Part shown: positions 1 through 8,304 of the stretch, piece by piece
How positions within the stretch are numbered: the stretch's first letter is position 1
Layout: each line of letters opens with the position of its first letter
NCBI RefSeq assembly: GCF_016107705.1
Contig: NZ_JAEHGC010000002.1
Location: forward strand, 310,001-374,000
Direction: 5' to 3'
From: Neobacillus cucumis
GTDB lineage: Bacteria > Bacillota > Bacilli > Bacillales_B > DSM-18226
DNA length: 64,000 nt
Program-made: the position numbers and the translations under genes
Notes under the pieces: model-generated
Database searches by the model: none
What the model was told of the DNA's origin: nothing
What the model saw: only the letters and a program-made list of their open reading frames with translations

Positions 1-359
1 CAAGCTTTCAGCAGCAGCAAATGATGCAGCAGCAACAACAGATCCAAGAAAATCAATCCATGATGGAGCAGCAATTTCAAACCCAGAAACAACAGGCACT
101 TCAATCCATGCAGCAGGCAAATACAACCATACAACAAAGTGCTTCCATGAATAATCTTCAGTCACTGCAACGAGCTCAGCAGCAGCTGCAACAGGCGACC
201 CAGCAGTTAAACCAAATGCAAGGGATAGCCGTTACACAATCGACCACTGCAACCCAGCAACAATTAGAACAGGTCCAACAGCAAATTGAGCAGGCTTCAC
301 AAACCCTTGGCCTAATTGACAGCCTGAATCAAGGAAATAACAGCTTTAAAAAAGGCTAA
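1..359 (+). CDS. Gln-rich coiled-coil protein, C-terminal part
   Basis: The frame is open from base 3 to the TAA at 357-359, with no stop before the first ATG at 21. The gene therefore probably begins before the window and this is its C-terminal part of about 118 residues. About a third of the residues are Gln, with Met, Ser and Asn making up much of the rest, and there are no obvious hydrophobic membrane segments. The repeated QQ spacing suggests a long helical or coiled-coil segment. I recognise no family and assign no function. It converges on the molybdenum hydroxylase operon and ends just before a hairpin terminator. Confidence 0.6.
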   Translation, partial: SFQQQQMMQQQQQIQENQSMMEQQFQTQKQQALQSMQQANTTIQQSASMNNLQSLQRAQQQLQQATQQLNQMQGIAVTQSTTATQQQLEQVQQQIEQASQTLGLIDSLNQGNNSFKKG

Positions 360-367
360 ATATAATG

Positions 368-401
368 CCCAGCATCGATTTATGAAGCTGGGTTATTTTT
401 T
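368..401 (+). terminator. Intrinsic terminator after the Gln-rich gene
   Basis: Stem CCCAGC (368-373) with GCTGGG (387-392), followed by a T-rich run to 401. The hairpin overlaps the last codons of the convergent (2Fe-2S) subunit gene, which stops at 380. Confidence 0.7.
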
Positions 402-868
402 GCCTCCGCTAGTACAGCCCTAATTGCCTCTTTTATTTCATGATAGCCTGTACATCTGCACAAATTGGATTCCATCCACTCTTCAATAACAGAATCATCA
501 GCATCGGGATGTTTTTCCGCTAGGGCATGACAATTCAGAATGAAGCCGGGTGTGCAATAACCACATTGGATGGCCCACTTTTCAATAAAAGTCTTTTGGA
601 TAGGGGAATCCAATAGGCTTTCAATCGTGCTGATTGACTTGTTAATAGTTTCAATTGTCAGGGACAGGCAAGAATGGTGTGGTTCACCATTCACTAATAC
701 CGTACACGCTCCACAGTCACCATTTTCACAAGCCCTTTTAGCACCCGTAAGTCCCAACTGCTCCCGTAATGTATGTAATAGCGTATCGGCACTTCGAATC
801 ATTACTTCCTTGGTCTCTCCATTTACATGAAGCTTGGCAATCGTTTTTTCTGAACCATTTGAGATCAT
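380..868 (-). CDS. Molybdenum hydroxylase small (2Fe-2S) subunit
   Basis: This 162-residue protein carries the two [2Fe-2S] clusters that pass electrons from the molybdenum site to FAD in xanthine dehydrogenase/aldehyde oxidase/CO dehydrogenase-type enzymes. The plant-ferredoxin cluster is seen as C47, C52, C55 and C67; the second, all-helical domain has C102, C105, C137 and C139 in CGYC and CRC motifs. Its length matches PucE/CoxS-type subunits. The start overlaps the end of the FAD-subunit gene by 4 bp (ATGA), so the two are translationally coupled. The substrate cannot be read from this subunit; purine dehydrogenase (Puc-like) is one option. Confidence 0.9.
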   Translation of the reverse strand: MISNGSEKTIAKLHVNGETKEVMIRSADTLLHTLREQLGLTGAKRACENGDCGACTVLVNGEPHHSCLSLTIETINKSISTIESLLDSPIQKTFIEKWAIQCGYCTPGFILNCHALAEKHPDADDSVIEEWMESNLCRCTGYHEIKEAIRAVLAEAKNNPAS

Positions 869-1704
869 GAGATGGCCTCCTTTAAAGCTTCAATCGTTTC
901 CAATAACGCATTTTTAAAAACAAATTCCCGATATTCTGCGGAGGCTTGAATATCATGTACGATCGTTGAAGGCAGCAGTTCCACAGCCTGCTGTACGCGA
1001 TCCGCAACGGGAAGGGAAGTATCATTTAAAATGTTTTCAATTTCCATTGAGCGAAACGGGTAGGAACAAATCCCACTGAAAGCCGTCCGTAATTTTTGGT
1101 CCTTCACTAAGGCGGCAATAGATACAACTGGATAGCCAACCTTCGTACTCTTTGTTTTCTTAAGACTAAAATGTTGAAGGTTAAGGTATGATTTTTTTAT
1201 TAAAATTTGTACAAGGAATTGGCCTTGAGTGATTTGTAATTCCTGTTGGAAGATCTCGTCCAAAGGCATTAGAGTTTCACCCTCGGCTCCAGCTAATTTA
1301 ACCATTGCGTTGGATAAAAGCAAGGGTAATATCCCTTCCCGATAAATGAGCCGGCTGTTTAGGTTACCGCCGATGGTAATCTTATTCCGGGAGGTATGGT
1401 CTGCCACCTTTTTTACGGCTTCCCCTAATAAAGGGAACAAATTGGATTCTGTTATTTGATTTAATGTTACCCCGGATCCGATAACTAATTGTTCATCCTG
1501 AGCTTCTAAAACATTGCATTCCGGGATTGCTTTTAAATCGATCACGGCATCAGCTATCTGAAGATTTCTGCGTGAAAACGTAATAAATTCAGTTCCCCCG
1601 CTATAGTAAAGGACGGATTTACCTTGTTTTTGGATATCCTCATAGGTTTGGACAGCTTCTTGCATCGTCTCAGGCTTATAGTACTCAAAGTCAAAAGGAA
1701 TCAT
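865..1704 (-). CDS. Molybdenum hydroxylase FAD-binding subunit
   Basis: This medium subunit (about 279 aa) has the CoxM/PucC FAD-binding fold: the first motif YSGGTEF near residue 35 and the second motif TIGGNLNSR near residue 110 both contact FAD in this family. I set the start at 1704 because the ATG overlaps the large-subunit stop as TAATG and has an AGGAGAA ribosome binding site about 6 bases upstream. A GTG-type extension to 1731 would precede that site. It lies between the large and small subunit genes and probably relays electrons to NAD+ or another acceptor. Confidence 0.87.
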   Translation of the reverse strand: MIPFDFEYYKPETMQEAVQTYEDIQKQGKSVLYYSGGTEFITFSRRNLQIADAVIDLKAIPECNVLEAQDEQLVIGSGVTLNQITESNLFPLLGEAVKKVADHTSRNKITIGGNLNSRLIYREGILPLLLSNAMVKLAGAEGETLMPLDEIFQQELQITQGQFLVQILIKKSYLNLQHFSLKKTKSTKVGYPVVSIAALVKDQKLRTAFSGICSYPFRSMEIENILNDTSLPVADRVQQAVELLPSTIVHDIQASAEYREFVFKNALLETIEALKEAIS

Positions 1705-4042
1705 TACAGGTTCTCCTTTCTCATTTTCCAAATGAGCTCCGGAATTAATGGCAGGTGATTTAACTCTACTTCGGCGGCAGCCGATAAACTATTCGCAAGT
1801 GCGCCGGCCATGCCAATTACACCATATTCGCCAATCCCCCTGGCTCCATATGGCCCGTCAGCTGCTGGGGATTCAACAAAGTCAACTAGGTATTCTGCCG
1901 GCTGTTCCCCAAAACGCAGCATTTGATAGTTTCGTAATTGCGGATTTTGTACCACACCATTTTCGTCAAAATGGAACGATTCACTGCTTGCAAAGCTTAA
2001 ACCCAAATACATTCCGCCTCTCATTTGCTGTGTCGCCATTGCCGTGTTAATAATCGTTCCCCCGTCGAGAACGGTTACCGCTTTTAAAACCTTGTAGGAG
2101 TAATCCTTCGGGTTCCATTCGACCTCCACTGCCTGTGCGCCAACAGACCACCATGGCCCCGGCTTGCCGAATCCGGTTTCCTTATCCATTGGTGTCAGAT
2201 GTCTTTGGATATACTTTCCGTGACCGACCACTTGACCTTCTACGGCATGACCATTTGGATACTTGTATCCGAGAGCGATATCCTCGAATTTAACACCGTA
2301 TTCAGGACTTGGTTTAAGGTAGACACGGCCGCCTCCTACCTCTAGATCTTCTTCTGTACACTGCAGAGCGATAGCAGCCGTTCTTTTTAATTGGGAGATG
2401 GCATCATCTGCTGCTGCCATCACCGCTCTACCTGCTAAAAAGGTCGTACTGCTGGCCACCGTCCGCCACTGATGGGGATCATACTGGGTATTGACCTCCA
2501 TCGTGACATGAATTTTGTTCATATCCATTTTTAATCGTTCTGCTAAAATTTGCGCAAGAGTCGTTTTTGTTCCCTGGCCCAATTCAATTGCCGCACAGTT
2601 CAAATTTACACTGCCGTCTGCTTCAAAGGTTATAATTGCTCCTGACTGTGCATTAGTAGCTGTTGTGGAGGTTTTCCAAAACACACTGATTCCCATCGAC
2701 CTAACCTTACCGGTGTCCGTTTCAATTCGCCGATCTTTATCCCATTTAACAAGCTCTTTAGCCCGTTCAATACATTTCTCGACATCGCCAATATTATTGG
2801 CATTGAGAACGGTTTGAGTCGGAGATGAATTCCCGGGTTTAATGGCGTTGATTTTTCTCAGTTCGATCGGACACATGTTTAATTTTTTAGCAAGCTGATC
2901 CATTGTTCGTTCGACAGCAAAGGTTAATTCAGGATGTGCATACCCCCTGAAAGAGGTCGCATATGGATGGTTCGTATACATGCAATAGGAATCACACCAA
3001 ATGTTTGGTACATCATATGGACCGGTACAATCCAGCGCCATTGCTCTGGTAATCCCGGCAGCCTGATCCGTGTATGCACCGGAGTCAATCAGGAAGGTAT
3101 ACTGTCCGGCAATAATTTTCCCGTTCTTATCCGTTCCTAGCGCAATGGTCGCATCAAGACCAATATGGCAGGGAGCGGTGAACAGGTCCTCTTCTCGTTC
3201 ATATTCGAGTTTAACCATTTTCCCGCCAATTGACTTTGAGGCTAAATAAGCAAGCGGTTCAAGCTGGACCGTTCCTTTGCCGCCGAACGCTCCGCCTACT
3301 AATGGGACATGGACAACAATATCTCCAACCGGAATATTGAAAAATTGATTCAACACCTTTTTATCGTGTAGGGTGATTGTGTATTAGAATGGACTACAAC
3401 TTTTCCCGACGGGTTGATTTCAACTCTGGTACCGCGCGTTTCCAATGCTGCGTGGTCGGAAAGATTAAAAGAAAAGGTTTCTTTTATTTTTGTTGTGCAG
3501 TTCTCCCAGGCCTTTATGAAATCACCTTTACGGATTTTGATATGACTTCCGATATTGGTCCCCTGAACAGGATAAACATTACTGATAATTTTTATATATT
3601 GCCCTGAGTTTTCATGAATTAATGGAGCATCGTTTTTAAATGCATCTTGAACAGAATTCACAACTGGCAATGGTTCATATTCTACCTTAACCAATTGTGC
3701 TGCTTTTTTAGCTTGATGTTCATGGTCAGCGACAACAATCGCTATCGGTTCACCATAGTATCGTACTTTATCGAAAGCAAGCGGCGGCCGATCTGCTAAA
3801 ATGGGACCGATGTGAAAGGGGAACATATTTCCTGTTACAATCGACCGAACACCGGGGCACTTCCATGCTTCTGTTACATCAACGTACTTAATCTTGGCAT
3901 GTGCCTGTGTACTTGTAACCAATTTAGCGTGGGCCAGGTTGGGCATGGAAAAATCTCCGATAAACCTTACCGTCCCAGTGGCTTTTTCGATGACATCAAC
4001 TCGTTGTTCGGGCTTTCCAATTGTTTTTCTAACTTCCAACAT
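1704..4042 (-). pseudogene. Molybdenum hydroxylase large subunit, frameshifted
   Basis: Two reading frames together make a normal molybdopterin-binding subunit of about 780 residues. The first (4042-3350) gives the N-terminal 230 residues and ends ...SPYTIKRC-stop. The second (open to 1704) continues with VLNQFFNIP and the GGAFGGKG motif. On the coding strand the break is a run of five A (plus-strand T run 3358-3362); a sixth A would restore IKKVLNQFF. The C-terminal GIGEYG with the family's catalytic Glu is intact. The start at 4042 has an AGGAGG site 11 bases upstream. A true inactivating mutation, a sequencing error in a homopolymer, or slippage at the A run are all possible. The intact partner subunits argue for a recent event or an error. 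Confidence 0.85.
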
Positions 4043-4292
4043 TCTTTTGCTGCCTCCTATAAAAACATGATGCCAATGTAAGAATCTAAGATAATTTTTA
4101 TTTTTCTCTTTTAGATGTAAAAATTATACAGGTGATCTGGAAATTAGAAGCATTAAAATAACAAGTTTAAAAAATTTGTCAATAAAAAGATTTTCTAAAT
4201 TTTTCCCATATTGGATGGATTATTTTATAATTAGAAGAGAATAGGCTGGTTTTGAAATTGGCTTGTTTAATACCATTAGGGGGTCATACATA

Positions 4293-5825
4293 GTGGAGAA
4301 TAAAGTGGTTGATCCAACTGTTCAGAAGGCTTTAGAAGAATTTAGAGCATTAGATGAAAAAATTTCACATTTTTCTAGCATTATTGGTTTAACAGACTGG
4401 GATCAAAAGGTGATGGCACCCAAAAAAGGAAGGCATACCTTTGCGAAGGCTATCGGTACTCTAAGGACGGAAGTATTTAAACTGTCGGTTTCAGAGGAGA
4501 TGGGCAGCTTGATAGACGCGCTTAGCATAAATGAAAGCGCTTCATCATTGGATGCTGTTACATTGGCAAAAGTAAGGGAGTATAAAGATTATTATCAGAA
4601 GGCAAAAACTATTCCGGCAGATCTTTTTCAGGAATATTCAATCTTGACTGCTCAAGCAAATGACGCATGGGAAGAGGCAAGGGCGACAAATGATTTTGAC
4701 CTTTTTCTACCATACCTTGAGAAAATTATAAATTATAAAAGAAGGTTTGCTGAAATTTATGGTTATGAAGAGCATCCATACGATGCGATGTTAGATGAGT
4801 TTGAGCCGGGATTAACCGTTAAAAAACTTGATCCATTGTTTGCTAAATTAAGAGAATCAACTGTGAGCTTACTAGAAAGAATTCAACAATCAGGAAGGCC
4901 CACACCAGCAGAAATTTTTGACCAATCCTATGCTGTGGAAAAACAAAAAGCATTTAACCGCTTTATTTTGCCGCTGATTGGGTTCGATCTAGAGGCGGGG
5001 CGTTTGGATGAAACCGTCCATCCTTTTGCCCAAACAGTTAATACCGGTGATGTCCGCTTAACAACCCGTTATTTAGAGCATAATGTTCGGTCAGCCTTGT
5101 TTGGTACGATTCATGAAGCCGGTCATGGAATTTATGAGCAAAATATCAATCCGGAATTCGAAGGTTCTGTTCTTCAAAGCGGTGCCTCCTTCGGAATTCA
5201 TGAGTCCCAATCAAGATTTTTGGAAAATATGGTTGGCCGCAGTAAAGAATTCTGGAATTATTTTTATCCGCAGCTTCAAAATCAATTTCAGGAGGCACTT
5301 GAAAATGTGACAGTTGAGGAGTTTTACCGTGCTGTTAATACCGTACAGCCATCGTTTATTCGAGTGGAAGCAGATGAATTAACCTATAATCTTCACATTA
5401 TGATTCGCTACGAAATAGAAAAAGCTTTAATGTCGGGTGAAATTGAAGCTAAAGACCTGCCAGCTATCTGGAATGAGAAAATGCAGGATTATCTGGGAGT
5501 CACACCAGGAACGGATACAGAGGGAGTCCTTCAGGATGTTCACTGGTCGTTTGGCGGAATTGGCTATTTCCCTTCATATTCATTAGGGAATTTGTATGCC
5601 GCACAAATACTTAGAAAGATCGAACAAGACCTGCCAGAATTCTATTATCATATTGAACAGGGAAGATTTGATCTTATTCAAAATTGGTTAAAGGAAAACA
5701 TTCATCAATATGGTAAGCTCTACACCCCGAATGAATTAATTCAAAAGGTAACGGGTGAAGAATTGAATGCAGAATATTTAGTTGAATACTTGGAGAAAAA
5801 ATATTCAGAGGTATATGGGTTGTAA
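4293..5825 (+). CDS. ypwA: M32 metallocarboxypeptidase (Taq type)
   Basis: This cytoplasmic zinc carboxypeptidase of about 510 residues removes C-terminal amino acids. The HEAGH zinc/catalytic motif sits near residue 274, followed by GIYEQN and, about 30 residues on, HESQSR, as in family M32. Length and sequence match Bacillus YpwA (about 500 aa). The frame is open back to a TTG at 4263, but the GTG at 4293 has an AGGGGG ribosome binding site 9 bases upstream and is the better start. It is a single-gene unit, divergent from the molybdenum hydroxylase operon. Confidence 0.9.
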   Translation: MENKVVDPTVQKALEEFRALDEKISHFSSIIGLTDWDQKVMAPKKGRHTFAKAIGTLRTEVFKLSVSEEMGSLIDALSINESASSLDAVTLAKVREYKDYYQKAKTIPADLFQEYSILTAQANDAWEEARATNDFDLFLPYLEKIINYKRRFAEIYGYEEHPYDAMLDEFEPGLTVKKLDPLFAKLRESTVSLLERIQQSGRPTPAEIFDQSYAVEKQKAFNRFILPLIGFDLEAGRLDETVHPFAQTVNTGDVRLTTRYLEHNVRSALFGTIHEAGHGIYEQNINPEFEGSVLQSGASFGIHESQSRFLENMVGRSKEFWNYFYPQLQNQFQEALENVTVEEFYRAVNTVQPSFIRVEADELTYNLHIMIRYEIEKALMSGEIEAKDLPAIWNEKMQDYLGVTPGTDTEGVLQDVHWSFGGIGYFPSYSLGNLYAAQILRKIEQDLPEFYYHIEQGRFDLIQNWLKENIHQYGKLYTPNELIQKVTGEELNAEYLVEYLEKKYSEVYGL

Positions 5826-5882
5826 TTTTATTGACAATTATGAAACTCTAAATATATAATGATATTAATTAAATATTTCCTT

Positions 5883-5979
5883 TTAAAGGGGAGTAGCTGT
5901 ACAATAAAGTCGTCATTTCGAGAAACCAGATTTCTCCGGCTTTATTGGCAACGATGACGTTGTTAGCAAGACCTTTACT
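5883..5979 (+). promoter_or_regulatory. yybP-ykoY (Mn2+) riboswitch aptamer
   Basis: The sequence has the landmarks of this class: AAAGGGGAGTAGC at 5885-5897, GTCGTCA near 5910, CCGGCTTTATTGGCAACGATGAC at 5937-5959, and TTAGCAAGACCTTTA at the 3' end, whose CCTTT can close P1 with the 5' AAAGG. It precedes a TerC-family gene, the classical partner of this riboswitch in Bacillus. The GACCTTTACT segment is also the left arm of the first terminator, so Mn2+-stabilised folding should block termination (an ON switch). Confidence 0.9.
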
Positions 5980-6022
5980 TCGGGTAAATGTTCAAACATT
6001 TAGCCCAGTAAAGGTCTTTTTG
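5969..6022 (+). terminator. Riboswitch expression-platform terminator 1
   Basis: Outer stem AGACCTTTACT (5969-5979) with AGTAAAGGTCT (6007-6017), inner stem GGGTAAATGTT with AACATTTAgCCC, then a T run to 6021. The left arm shares bases with the aptamer P1 strand. Confidence 0.85.
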
Positions 6023-6028
6023 TATTCT

Positions 6029-6087
6029 TAGGCCTTTACCAGGGTAAAAGTTAGGCTTTTACCCACAGGTAAAGGCCTATTTTTATT
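6029..6087 (+). terminator. Second, tandem terminator in the TerC leader
   Basis: Outer stem TAGGCCTTTACC (6029-6040) with GGTAAAGGCCTA (6068-6079), inner stem GGGTAAAAG (6042-6050) with CTTTTACCC (6056-6064), then TTTTTATT. It has the same architecture and closely similar arms as terminator 1, suggesting duplication. Its left arm can also pair with the right arm of terminator 1. Confidence 0.82.
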
Positions 6088-6176
6088 GCTATAGCTTACA
6101 TTCTTGTAGAGACTGAGCTTTTGCAATATTCAAATGGCAAAAGGAGAAATTTAAAAATTTTAAGGAGGTTTGTTTA

Positions 6177-6944
6177 ATGGATTTTACAATTTTATTGGAG
6201 TATGGCTGGGTATTATTGGTTCTAGTGGCTTTGGAAGGTCTTTTAGCAGCAGATAACGCATTGGTGCTGGCAATCATGGTGAAACATCTTCCGGAGGAAA
6301 AACGAAAAAAAGCTTTGTTTTATGGTTTAGCGGGTGCATTTATGTTCCGTTTTGCTTCATTATTTGTCATTTCTTATCTTGTGGATGTATGGCAAGTTCA
6401 GGCAATCGGGGCCATTTATTTGTTGTTCATGGCGGGAAATCATATTTTTCGAAAGCTGGCGAAGAGTAAGACGGAAGAAAAACCGAAAGAGCCAAAAAAG
6501 AGCGGGTTTTGGACTACTGTGTTAAAGGTAGAACTAGCGGATCTTGCCTTTGCGGTAGATTCAATCCTTGCAGCAGTAGCGATGGCGGTGGTGTTACCTG
6601 AAACAAAGCTTCCGAATATTGGCGGCCTAGATGGTGGTAAGTTCTTAGTAATTTTTGCCGGAGGCTTTCTTGGATTGATCATAATGCGTTTTGCGGCAAA
6701 TAAATTTGTCCAGTTATTGGAGAAACGCCCAGGTCTTGAAATGGCTGCCTTTATGATTGTTGGCTGGGTAGGGGTAAAGCTAGTTGTCTATACACTTTCA
6801 CATCCTGCACTCGCGATTTTAAATGAAGAATTTGCCCATTCAACTGAGTGGAAAATTAGCTTTTATCTTGTTTTAGTCGCGATTGCAGCCGGAGGATGGT
6901 TCTTATCACGGGAAACTGCAAAAAAAGAATCAAAAGCATCATAA
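6177..6944 (+). CDS. TerC-family membrane protein (Mn2+ exporter type)
   Basis: This is a polytopic membrane protein of 255 residues with about seven hydrophobic segments. Conserved acidic sites are seen in TM1 (LEGLLAADNALV, E20 and D26) and in the later segment LADLAFAVDSI, the putative metal-binding positions of the TerC/YkoY/YceF family. Family members export Mn2+ and have been linked to metalation of secreted enzymes. The start is ATG 6177 with TAAGGAGG 9-16 bases upstream. Regulation by the Mn2+ riboswitch immediately upstream supports a role in Mn homeostasis. It is monocistronic, with a strong terminator behind it. Confidence 0.9.
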   Translation: MDFTILLEYGWVLLVLVALEGLLAADNALVLAIMVKHLPEEKRKKALFYGLAGAFMFRFASLFVISYLVDVWQVQAIGAIYLLFMAGNHIFRKLAKSKTEEKPKEPKKSGFWTTVLKVELADLAFAVDSILAAVAMAVVLPETKLPNIGGLDGGKFLVIFAGGFLGLIIMRFAANKFVQLLEKRPGLEMAAFMIVGWVGVKLVVYTLSHPALAILNEEFAHSTEWKISFYLVLVAIAAGGWFLSRETAKKESKAS

Positions 6945-6954
6945 TTTACTCTTG

Positions 6955-6985
6955 AAAAAGTAAAGGCAGACTGCCTTTACTTTTT
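6955..6985. terminator. Bidirectional terminator
   Basis: A near-perfect palindrome, AAAAAGTAAAGGCA / TGCCTTTACTTTTT, with A and T runs on both sides, between the convergent terC-like and eamA-like genes. Confidence 0.85.
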
Positions 6986-6989
6986 CATT

Positions 6990-7415
6990 TTAATGAAATG
7001 CCGTCAAAATCACACCCACTGCAATCAATGCTACCCCAATCCCATTCAGCAAACTAAGCTTCTCCCCAAATAGGAAAATGGCCAGAAGTGTTGCGATAAC
7101 CACGCTTAATTTATCTACTGGAGCCACCTGTGAAACTTTCCCTAATTTTAAAGCAAAAAAATAGAACAACCACGAAGCAGCACCCGCAATACCACTCAAT
7201 GTGATAAATAAAATAGCCTTTTTATCATGTAAAATAATAGGTATTTTATTGAGGTTTCCCTCAAACACAACAACACCCATTAAAAAGATTGCCATTATGA
7301 TTGCTCGAATGGCGGTTGCGGTATTGGCATCAATATTTTGTAAACCCATTTTTCCAAAGATCGAAACGAAAGCAGCAGATACAGCAGATAATAGTGCAAA
7401 AATAAGCCACGACAT
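6990..7415 (-). CDS. Small EamA-domain membrane protein
   Basis: This protein of 141 residues has about five hydrophobic helices and corresponds to a single EamA repeat of the drug/metabolite transporter superfamily, which usually has two such repeats in about 300 residues. Single-repeat members usually work as dimers. The C-terminal pattern LFGEKLSLLNGIGVALIAVGVIL is typical of the family. Start codon ATG 7415. It is alone between a terminator and a divergent PAP2 gene. The substrate is unknown. Confidence 0.75.
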   Translation of the reverse strand: MSWLIFALLSAVSAAFVSIFGKMGLQNIDANTATAIRAIIMAIFLMGVVVFEGNLNKIPIILHDKKAILFITLSGIAGAASWLFYFFALKLGKVSQVAPVDKLSVVIATLLAIFLFGEKLSLLNGIGVALIAVGVILTAFH

Positions 7416-7635
7416 AATTTCATCTCACCCTCCATTTCTTTTATCTTTTCAATTTTTTAATGGGTAAACCCTCTTCTACAATTGAATTTAATAAATATTT
7501 AATACTCGATTCATACAAAATTTAAGCTGGAGGTCTATTCTAATCGTGTGGGTAAAATGTTTTTTACAACGTCACACTGTGGAGTATTGCTTTTAGTAAT
7601 ATCTTAAAAGAGTGAGGTAAAGGTGGAGGAAGAAA

Positions 7636-8241
7636 TTGTTAACACACTTAGATTATACAGCATTTCAATGGGTGAATCATTTAGCCATCACGGACCATTT
7701 TATGAATCCATTCATGGTATTTCTAGCCGATAAAGCAGAGTATTTATTTTTTGCAGGCATTCTATTTTATTGGTTTTATCATAAAGAGCAAAATCGGAAA
7801 ATGGTTGCAACTGCCTGCATAGCAGCCTGTCTTGCATTAGCAACAAACATGATCATTGGAGACTTTTATTATCGTTCGCGTCCATTTGTCGCCCATCATG
7901 TGATCATGCTGATTTCACACGCAAAGAATGCTTCTTTTCCAAGTGACCATGCGACCGCAGCATTTGTGATTGCCATGACAATTTGGTTGTGGAAAAAACG
8001 GAATGGTTGGATTTGGCTCCTTTTAGCCGCGGGAATTGCTTTATCACGCGTATGGACAGGGGTTCATTATCCATTAGATGTCATTGCCGGTATGATAATT
8101 GGAATAGTAACTGCAGTTGTGGTTTATCTACTAACAGCAAGCTGGGGAAAATTAAATCAGTTTATTGAGTTTCTTATCAATATTTATGAAAAACTTGAAA
8201 GCAAGATCTTTAATACTACTCTTATAAAAAATGAAAAATAG
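7636..8241 (+). CDS. PAP2-family phosphatase, BcrC-like undecaprenyl-PP phosphatase
   Basis: This is a membrane phosphatase of 201 residues. All three PAP2 signatures are present: RSRP at 80-83, PSDH at 102-105 and SRVWTGVHYP at 137-146, giving the catalytic His pair and Arg residues. The N-terminal layout (short amphipathic start, then FLADKAEYLFFAGILFYWF) resembles Bacillus BcrC/YwoA, which dephosphorylates undecaprenyl pyrophosphate in cell-wall lipid recycling and gives bacitracin resistance. TTG start at 7636 with GGTGGAGG 7-14 bases before it. The specificity call is by similarity only; a phosphatidylglycerophosphatase is possible. Confidence 0.78.
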   Translation: MLTHLDYTAFQWVNHLAITDHFMNPFMVFLADKAEYLFFAGILFYWFYHKEQNRKMVATACIAACLALATNMIIGDFYYRSRPFVAHHVIMLISHAKNASFPSDHATAAFVIAMTIWLWKKRNGWIWLLLAAGIALSRVWTGVHYPLDVIAGMIIGIVTAVVVYLLTASWGKLNQFIEFLINIYEKLESKIFNTTLIKNEK

Positions 8242-8256
8242 TTCTATATAATTGGG

Positions 8257-8288
8257 AAATCACAAAAATTAAATGAACAATGTGATTT
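8257..8288 (+). promoter_or_regulatory. Inverted repeat before the ykoS-like start
   Basis: Perfect 8-bp arms AAATCACA (8257-8264) and TGTGATTT (8281-8288), 16 bases apart, ending about 16 bases before the ATG at 8305. There is no T tract, so it is not a terminator. It may be an operator or an mRNA hairpin near the ribosome binding site. Confidence 0.4.
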
Positions 8289-8304
8289 AAGAATTGGTGA
8301 GATA

